Assembly (NCBI GenBank): GCA_937859855.1
Contig: CALMAR010000008.1
Coordinates: 1-12,866, forward strand
From: an uncultured Kineosporia sp.
Lineage (GTDB): Bacteria > Actinomycetota > Actinomycetes > Actinomycetales > Kineosporiaceae
Direction of reading: 5' to 3'
Length of the DNA: 12,866 nucleotides
Under the pieces are notes generated by a model. That model ran no database searches. It was not told the origin of the DNA and saw only the letters and a list, made by a program, of their open reading frames with translations. Below are positions 9,181 to 12,866 of the stretch, piece after piece (the stretch's first letter is position 1; each line of letters starts with the position of its first letter). The position numbers were made by a program, and so were the translations under genes.

Positions 9181-10028
9181 GGATGTGCTCCAGGACTTCC
9201 TCGGTGTTGCGTCTGCTTGAGCTGCTGGCCAGTGAGGGAAGCCGCTATCTCGCCGAAAATGACGTCCAGCGGCTTGGCGTCGGCGATCATGGAGGCAAGT
9301 CGCCCGAAGAGACCTGGGCCGTTGAAGTGATACACGTAGATGGCATCCAGTGCCCCACGGAGTGGCCCCGGGCGCCGCCAGCCAGTGACGGCCGGCACCA
9401 CGGCGAACACCCGCGTATAGCCAGTTTTGGGCAATGCGGCCGCGGCCTTGCTCGCGTCGAAGATCTCGCCGTCCGTGATGATGATCAAAGCCCGGGCTGC
9501 GCACACAGTGTTCGCCGTGCGAGCAGCCATGAGCGTCTCAATGGCCGGCGCAAGGTTCGTGCCCTGGCCGTCGATGCCAGAAGGCACGCCAGGAGCGCTC
9601 GACAGATCGGCCATCGGAGTCGGTCTCAGGGCGAGGCCCGCCGATCCCGCAAAATACGTCTTGGAGATCAGATCCGACGGATCGAGTTCGCGCCTGCTGA
9701 AGGCATAGAGCTCTTGATCGGCTCGGTTGCCCTCGGCCGCGTACGGCTGCATCGACCCGGATATGTCGACCGCCTCGTCGATACAGATGCGGCCGTTCAC
9801 GCGCCGGGTACCGGTTAGCTCCGACGTTGCCAGGCTGCGGGGCTTGCGCACCTCGTCGACTGCGGCGTACGCCGCGAGGATCAGGGCCTGGATCAAAAGG
9901 GCGATCAAGACTCGCCGCAGCCACTTCGGCATCCGCCACCGCCCGATGGGCACGAAGGGTTCGCGACCGATGGCTGTCCGGCCGATCGCCGGTCGGCGGA
10001 CCAGCGCGGCAGGATCGGCGGGGGACAT
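9177..10028 (-). CDS. Membrane-anchored von Willebrand factor A (VWA) domain protein
   Basis: 283 residues from ATG at 10028, which follows GAGGAGGA by five bases; the ATG at 10070 in the same frame lies inside a hairpin and lacks such a site. A cytoplasmic N-terminus of about 36 residues ends in WRMPKWLRR, then one membrane helix at about 39-57 (VLIALLIQALILAAYAAV), then the VWA domain from about 80 to 265. The metal-ion-dependent adhesion site is complete: D88-I-S90-G-S92, T157 in GQGTNLAPAIE, and D186 in IIITDGE. The intact site predicts divalent-metal-dependent binding to a partner protein or ligand. With an N-in helix the domain would lie outside the membrane. It heads a five-gene set and overlaps the next gene by four bases. 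Two Cys (82 and 176) could form a disulfide if it is exported. Confidence 0.88.
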   Translation of the reverse strand: MSPADPAALVRRPAIGRTAIGREPFVPIGRWRMPKWLRRVLIALLIQALILAAYAAVDEVRKPRSLATSELTGTRRVNGRICIDEAVDISGSMQPYAAEGNRADQELYAFSRRELDPSDLISKTYFAGSAGLALRPTPMADLSSAPGVPSGIDGQGTNLAPAIETLMAARTANTVCAARALIIITDGEIFDASKAAAALPKTGYTRVFAVVPAVTGWRRPGPLRGALDAIYVYHFNGPGLFGRLASMIADAKPLDVIFGEIAASLTGQQLKQTQHRGSPGAHP

Positions 10029-10066
10029 TGGCTCCTCCTCACGTCCATCGCTCGACGATTGCTGGT

Positions 10067-10099
10067 GCACCGGCGGGCCCCCCGTGAGCCCGCCGGTGC
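10067..10099. terminator. Perfect 12-bp hairpin between the peptide gene and the VWA operon
   Basis: Arms at 10067-10078 (GCACCGGCGGGC) and 10088-10099 are exact reverse complements with a nine-base loop. There is no U-tract on either strand. It lies 83 bases after the stop of the peptide gene and 38 bases before the VWA start. Too little space remains below it for a separate promoter, so it may act as a leaky terminator, attenuator or RNA stability element that sets the ratio of peptide to operon mRNA (inference). Confidence 0.65.
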
Positions 10100-10182
10100 C
10101 GTTCGGCTACGACCTCATCTCTTGATGGTCGAGCCGCAGACTTCCGGTTCTCTTCCGCCCACGGCTCGGCAGGCCAGGTTGG

Positions 10183-10326
10183 CTATCGGCAGACGTGCCG
10201 AACGGAGTCCCAGTTGGTGCCGTTCGGGCACACGAACTGGCCCCCGGCCGCCTCGGCATGACCCAACGGGGGAGCGAACATCGTGACGATCAGGGCCATG
10301 ACCAGGCCGAGAAGACGTGCGCGCAT
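10183..10326 (-). CDS. Small secreted two-cysteine peptide
   Basis: 47 residues from ATG at 10326 with AAAGGAAA eight bases upstream; the longer open frame (to 10494) has no such site and crosses the promoter region. Residues 1-26 are a textbook Sec signal peptide: basic RAR, a hydrophobic core LLGLVMALIVTMF, then a polar end with LGHAEA as likely cleavage site. The mature part would be only about 20-23 residues (GGQFVCPNGTNWDSVRHVCR), with two Cys (33 and 46) that could close a small loop. It resembles no bacteriocin or pheromone that I recognise. It is transcribed in the same direction as, and 154 bases ahead of, the VWA operon, and is the first gene after the predicted minus-strand promoter. 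Confidence 0.7.
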   Translation of the reverse strand: MRARLLGLVMALIVTMFAPPLGHAEAAGGQFVCPNGTNWDSVRHVCR

Positions 10327-10402
10327 CGGAGTTTCCTTTCGTTGTAGAGGATTTCGAGGGTTGGAATCCGTCCATCCCCGCCGACCGGCCGTGACGGTGA
10401 GG

Positions 10403-10420
10403 AGGAAGGCAGGCCTTCCT
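10403..10420. repeat. Inverted repeat in the predicted 5' leader of the peptide gene
   Basis: AGGAAGGC at 10403-10410 and GCCTTCCT at 10413-10420 are exact reverse complements two bases apart (as RNA, seven pairs with a four-base loop). A competing pairing uses GCAGG (10409-10413) and CCTGC (10418-10422). It lies about 60 bases below the predicted transcription start and could be a leader hairpin or a binding site. Confidence 0.4.
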
Positions 10421-10473
10421 GCGGACGGATCCCTGAGCGCGCTTTCCGGGACAGAGCCCACCCGGTAGGTTTC

Positions 10474-10486
10474 TGTCACTACGACA
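10474..10486. promoter_or_regulatory. Operator copy 1, TGTC-N5-GACA
   Basis: TGTCACTACGACA, a 13-bp interrupted palindrome with the same half-sites and spacing as copy 2, 34 bp away start to start. It covers the downstream edge of the predicted -10 box and the start point of the divergent minus-strand promoter. Probable site of the adjacent Nudix/winged-helix regulator (inference from position). Confidence 0.6.
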
Positions 10487-10513
10487 ATAAGCAAGGAGTC
10501 AAGTTTATGTCAA
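10484..10513 (-). promoter_or_regulatory. Predicted sigma-70 type promoter for the peptide gene and VWA operon
   Basis: On the minus strand TTGACA (10513-10508) is followed after 18 bases by TATTGT (10489-10484), close to the consensus for the main sigma factor. The start would be near 10477, giving a leader of about 150 bases before the peptide ATG. The -35 box lies in operator copy 2 and the -10 box touches copy 1, so a bound regulator would block it. Confidence 0.6.
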
Positions 10514-10520
10514 CATGACA
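10508..10520. promoter_or_regulatory. Operator copy 2, TGTC-N5-GACA
   Basis: TGTCAACATGACA, a 13-bp palindrome (TGTCA, ACA, TGACA). It includes the -35 box of the minus-strand promoter and lies just upstream of the -10 box of the Nudix gene, so one site could control both directions. Confidence 0.65.
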
Positions 10521-10526
10521 GCAAGA

Positions 10527-10532
10527 TAGGAT
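10527..10532 (+). promoter_or_regulatory. Predicted -10 box of the Nudix gene; leaderless transcript
   Basis: TAGGAT ends seven bases before the Nudix ATG at 10539, so transcription would begin at or next to the A of the start codon. No ribosome binding site precedes the ATG, which fits a leaderless mRNA. No clear -35 is seen; operator copy 2 occupies that area. Confidence 0.5.
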
Positions 10533-10538
10533 CTGTGC

Positions 10539-11228
10539 ATGCCTAGACGTGAGCATCTGAACGTCGAACTGGCGGTCGACCTGGCGATCTTGACGGTCCG
10601 GGAAGCCGCTTTACAGGTGCTGGTCATAACGCGCCGGAATGAACCCTTCGCGCGCCAGCACGCCTTGCCCGGCGGCTTCTTGCATCCGGATGAAGACCTG
10701 CATGAGGCGGCCGTCCGGGAGCTGAAGGAAGAGACAGCACTCAGCGGCACCGACCTGCACCTTGAGCAGCTGGCCGCATACGCCGCGCCCGATCGCGATC
10801 CCCGCGGCAGAGTGGTCAGTGTGGCCTATCTAGGCTTCATGCCGGACCTACCGCTGCCTATCGCCGGGTCCGACGCTGCCACGGCCTTCTGGGCACCCGT
10901 AGACGCGGTAGCTGGCACCCTAGCGTTCGACCACGATCAGATCCTCGAGGACGCTGTCGAGCAGGCCCGGATCCGGCTGGAGATGACCACTCTGGCGACA
11001 GCTTTCTGTCCGCCGCGTTTCACGATGGCCGACCTACGCCAGGTGTACGAAGTTGTGTGGAGTGAACATCTCGACCCGCGCAATTTCAGCCGAAAAGTGC
11101 TTGGCAGTCAGGGTTTTGTCACCACGACATCGGGTAAACGCGCACCCAAGACCGGGCGCCCGGCGACGCTCTACGAGCGCGGTGGGGCGATACGAATGGT
11201 TCCACCCCTGCTGCGCGACGAGTCATGA
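10539..11228 (+). CDS. NrtR-like Nudix-domain transcriptional regulator
   Basis: 229 residues, a normal length for NrtR-type regulators: an N-terminal Nudix domain (about 10-145) and a C-terminal winged helix-turn-helix (about 150-225, FCPPRFTMADLRQVYEVVW, then GSQGFV and GRPATLYE). The Nudix box is G46-x5-E52-x7-R60-E61-L62-x-E64-E65-x-A67-L68, complete except that the last conserved Gly is Ala. The metal-binding Glu residues are kept, so hydrolysis is possible, but many NrtR proteins use this fold to sense ADP-ribose or related NAD-derived ligands. The paired palindromes in front of the gene fit autoregulation and control of the divergent peptide/VWA operon. Leu25 is encoded by TTA (10611-10613), a rare codon in high-GC actinomycetes and often developmentally limited through bldA tRNA. 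No NAD-synthesis gene is adjacent, so the target is inferred from position. Confidence 0.85.
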   Translation: MPRREHLNVELAVDLAILTVREAALQVLVITRRNEPFARQHALPGGFLHPDEDLHEAAVRELKEETALSGTDLHLEQLAAYAAPDRDPRGRVVSVAYLGFMPDLPLPIAGSDAATAFWAPVDAVAGTLAFDHDQILEDAVEQARIRLEMTTLATAFCPPRFTMADLRQVYEVVWSEHLDPRNFSRKVLGSQGFVTTTSGKRAPKTGRPATLYERGGAIRMVPPLLRDES

Positions 11229-12866
11229 TCCACTCAAACCGGCTGCAGATCGCGCCTCAACAATTTGCTGGCCGGCCTCGTTCGCAATGGCTGTTCGTCC
11301 TCCTCGCCGGGCCGCCTCTTCGAGCGCCGTCAGCGCGAGGACCCGCTGCAGGACCGCCCCACATCGGTGGAACTGTTCAGCCGACTCCATCAGCGCGTCG
11401 ATCTCGTTGGCCGCTGAACCGATCTGCCGCTCAGCCTCTGCCTGCGTGCGCAAGATCCGGCCTCGCAGCAAGTCATCCTGGTCGGCGGCCAGTTCTCTGG
11501 CCCTGGCCAGGTGGCCGTGCGCCTCGTTCAGGTGACCCCGGACTACTGCCACCTGACCCAACCCGTGCTCGCCGTAGGCCACGCGAAGTCCGAGGCCGCC
11601 CTTCCCGCTTACTTCCGCGAATGCCTGCCCGGCAGAATCGATTTCGCCCAGCACCAAGTCGGCCTGGCCCTCCCAGTAGCGGCTCTGCGCAATCAGGCGG
11701 TCGTCGTTCAATTGCCGGGCGATCCTGGTGGCGATCAGCAGCTCGGACCGGGCGATCCCGGCCTGCCCCAAATCGAGCTGGGTCTGGCCGATGAACCGCC
11801 GGGCCTGGTATTCACCGACGAGATCACCACAGGCGCTGTAGCCCTCCAGGGCTCGGGTGAACATGGCCAAGGCTTCATCGAGCTGGCCGAGGTGCCGCAA
11901 CCAATTGGCCAGTGTCCGGAGCGCGATCGCCTCACCATGAGCGTCACCTGCCCGCGCGAGGGTGCGGGCGGCGATGCCAAGTCTCTCGACATCGACCACA
12001 TCTCCTACGCTTCGGGCCACCCGCAGCGCTGGCTGGCCGAGCGAAACCAGCAGGAAAGCCTCTCCACGTTCAGAACCGGCACGGCGGCAGCATTCCAGGG
12101 CCCGGCGGTGGGTGGCGTACCAATCGTCGGAGTAGCCGCTGACGGTGTAGAACTCGTGCGCAGAGACGGCCGTGTCCCAGGCGAGCTTGGCCAGTCCAAG
12201 GTCAGCAGCCTGCTCCACCGCCGCGCGGATGAGCGGCCTCGCCTGCTCGAACCAGGCGAGGGGAGCGGCCCGGATGGCCTCCAGGACGGCTGGGGGCGCA
12301 CTCCAGTCGGGAATGTCGCTGTGCACGACTTCGAAATCACCGCCGTAAAGACTTCGATGGGCGTGCCGGACCAGCGTGAGGACGGCGCGGAGCCCTCGCT
12401 CAGGCCCGACCTGGCGATCAGATGGGTCGCCGCGCCGGGTTGCGTAGTCGCGGACGAGTTCATGCATGCGGTATCGGTCGGAGCCATCGATCGACGGCTC
12501 CGCGGTGACGCGCTCAACCAGGCGGTAGTCCGCCAAGGTGCCCATCACCTGGGCACCTTCACCGCCATCCAGCAGGGCGTCGGCGACCCACGTCGGATAC
12601 TCCGGCAGCGTCAGCCACGCAAGCAGTGGCAGCAGGCGGCTCGCGTTCCGCCCGGCCGCATCGAGTGCCGCGGCAACCAAGTGCTCGAGATCGATCTTGG
12701 CATGCCTGAAGTCTTTGTCCTCGTCCCCGGACAGGACGACGACATGGTGAACTCGCAGGCCCACCGCGATCTCGATGGCCAGGGGCAGACGACCGCTCAA
12801 TCTGACCGCGGCCGCGACGGCATTCGCGCCCGGAAACTGGCGACGGCCATCGAACGGCAGGACGAC
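11223..12866 (-). CDS. NB-ARC/TPR (STAND-type) regulatory protein, C-terminal part, start outside window
   Basis: 547 residues are visible, open to the right edge. The first residues end in LSGRLPLAIEIAVGL, the GLPL motif of the NB-ARC nucleotide-binding module; then a winged-helix-like part (LLPLLAWLTLPEYPTWVADALL, then YRLVERV and YRMHELVRDYA, the HD/LH motif region). P-loop and Walker B would lie outside the window. From about residue 300 the protein is a series of helical pairs with TPR character (ALRTLANWLRHLGQLDEALA, MFTRALEGYSACGD and similar units at 35-40 residue spacing) to the C-terminus. This is the layout of AfsR-like regulators and other bacterial NB-ARC-TPR proteins; whether a SARP DNA-binding or an effector domain sits at the N-terminus cannot be seen. 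Its TGA (11225-11223) abuts the TGA of the Nudix gene, tail to tail. Confidence 0.85.
   Translation of the reverse strand, partial: VVLPFDGRRQFPGANAVAAAVRLSGRLPLAIEIAVGLRVHHVVVLSGDEDKDFRHAKIDLEHLVAAALDAAGRNASRLLPLLAWLTLPEYPTWVADALLDGGEGAQVMGTLADYRLVERVTAEPSIDGSDRYRMHELVRDYATRRGDPSDRQVGPERGLRAVLTLVRHAHRSLYGGDFEVVHSDIPDWSAPPAVLEAIRAAPLAWFEQARPLIRAAVEQAADLGLAKLAWDTAVSAHEFYTVSGYSDDWYATHRRALECCRRAGSERGEAFLLVSLGQPALRVARSVGDVVDVERLGIAARTLARAGDAHGEAIALRTLANWLRHLGQLDEALAMFTRALEGYSACGDLVGEYQARRFIGQTQLDLGQAGIARSELLIATRIARQLNDDRLIAQSRYWEGQADLVLGEIDSAGQAFAEVSGKGGLGLRVAYGEHGLGQVAVVRGHLNEAHGHLARARELAADQDDLLRGRILRTQAEAERQIGSAANEIDALMESAEQFHRCGAVLQRVLALTALEEAARRGGRTAIANEAGQQIVEARSAAGLSGS

Noticed and set aside
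9181..9504. N-terminal extension of the first coiled-coil gene up to 9504
   Set aside because: It lies wholly within the VWA gene in another frame, reads as Arg/His-rich noise, and the ATG at 9180 has a ribosome binding site and an ATGA overlap.
1..12866. CRISPR array, rRNA or insertion sequence with terminal repeats
   Set aside because: No regularly spaced direct repeats, no ribosomal RNA sequence and no paired terminal inverted repeats with a transposase were seen; the repeated motifs at the left are protein-level YD repeats.

Overview
The window is high-GC DNA with the habits of an actinomycete: strong G/C third positions, GGAGG-type ribosome binding sites with overlapping stops and starts, a secreted Rhs protein with a DNRLRE domain, an NB-ARC/TPR protein, an NrtR-like Nudix regulator, one rare TTA leucine codon and a probably leaderless mRNA. 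I cannot fix genus or species.

Layout. (1) Positions 1-4614, minus strand: a very large secreted Rhs/YD-repeat protein. Its 3' end, where a variable or toxin tip would lie, is outside the window, and its reading frame is broken once near 298-322. (2) 4615-5849: a recombinase graveyard. A tyrosine-recombinase fragment (about 4799-5062) and a frameshifted large serine-recombinase fragment (about 5530-5804) are recognisable; the rest is unassigned. (3) 5850-10326, minus strand: a compact gene set reading peptide, membrane-anchored VWA protein, coiled-coil protein, second coiled-coil protein, four-helix membrane protein, OmpA-family protein. The last five are joined by ATGA/TGATG overlaps or gaps of 7-22 bases and look like one operon. 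A perfect 12-bp hairpin separates the small secreted peptide gene from the operon. (4) 10327-10538: a divergent control region with two copies of TGTC-N5-GACA, which overlap a good minus-strand promoter and the predicted plus-strand Nudix promoter. (5) 10539-11228, plus strand: an NrtR-like Nudix regulator. (6) 11223-12866, minus strand: the C-terminal part of an NB-ARC/TPR (STAND) protein running off the right edge; its stop codon abuts the Nudix stop codon.

Working model (inference). The Nudix regulator binds the paired operators, controls its own leaderless transcript and the divergent promoter, and so sets expression of a secreted mini-peptide plus an envelope complex. That complex would have two membrane-anchored proteins with extracytoplasmic or surface domains (VWA, and OmpA-like with a VWA-like middle), a four-helix membrane protein, and two cytoplasmic coiled-coil partners. 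I do not recognise it as a named system and regard it as the best candidate here for an undescribed one.
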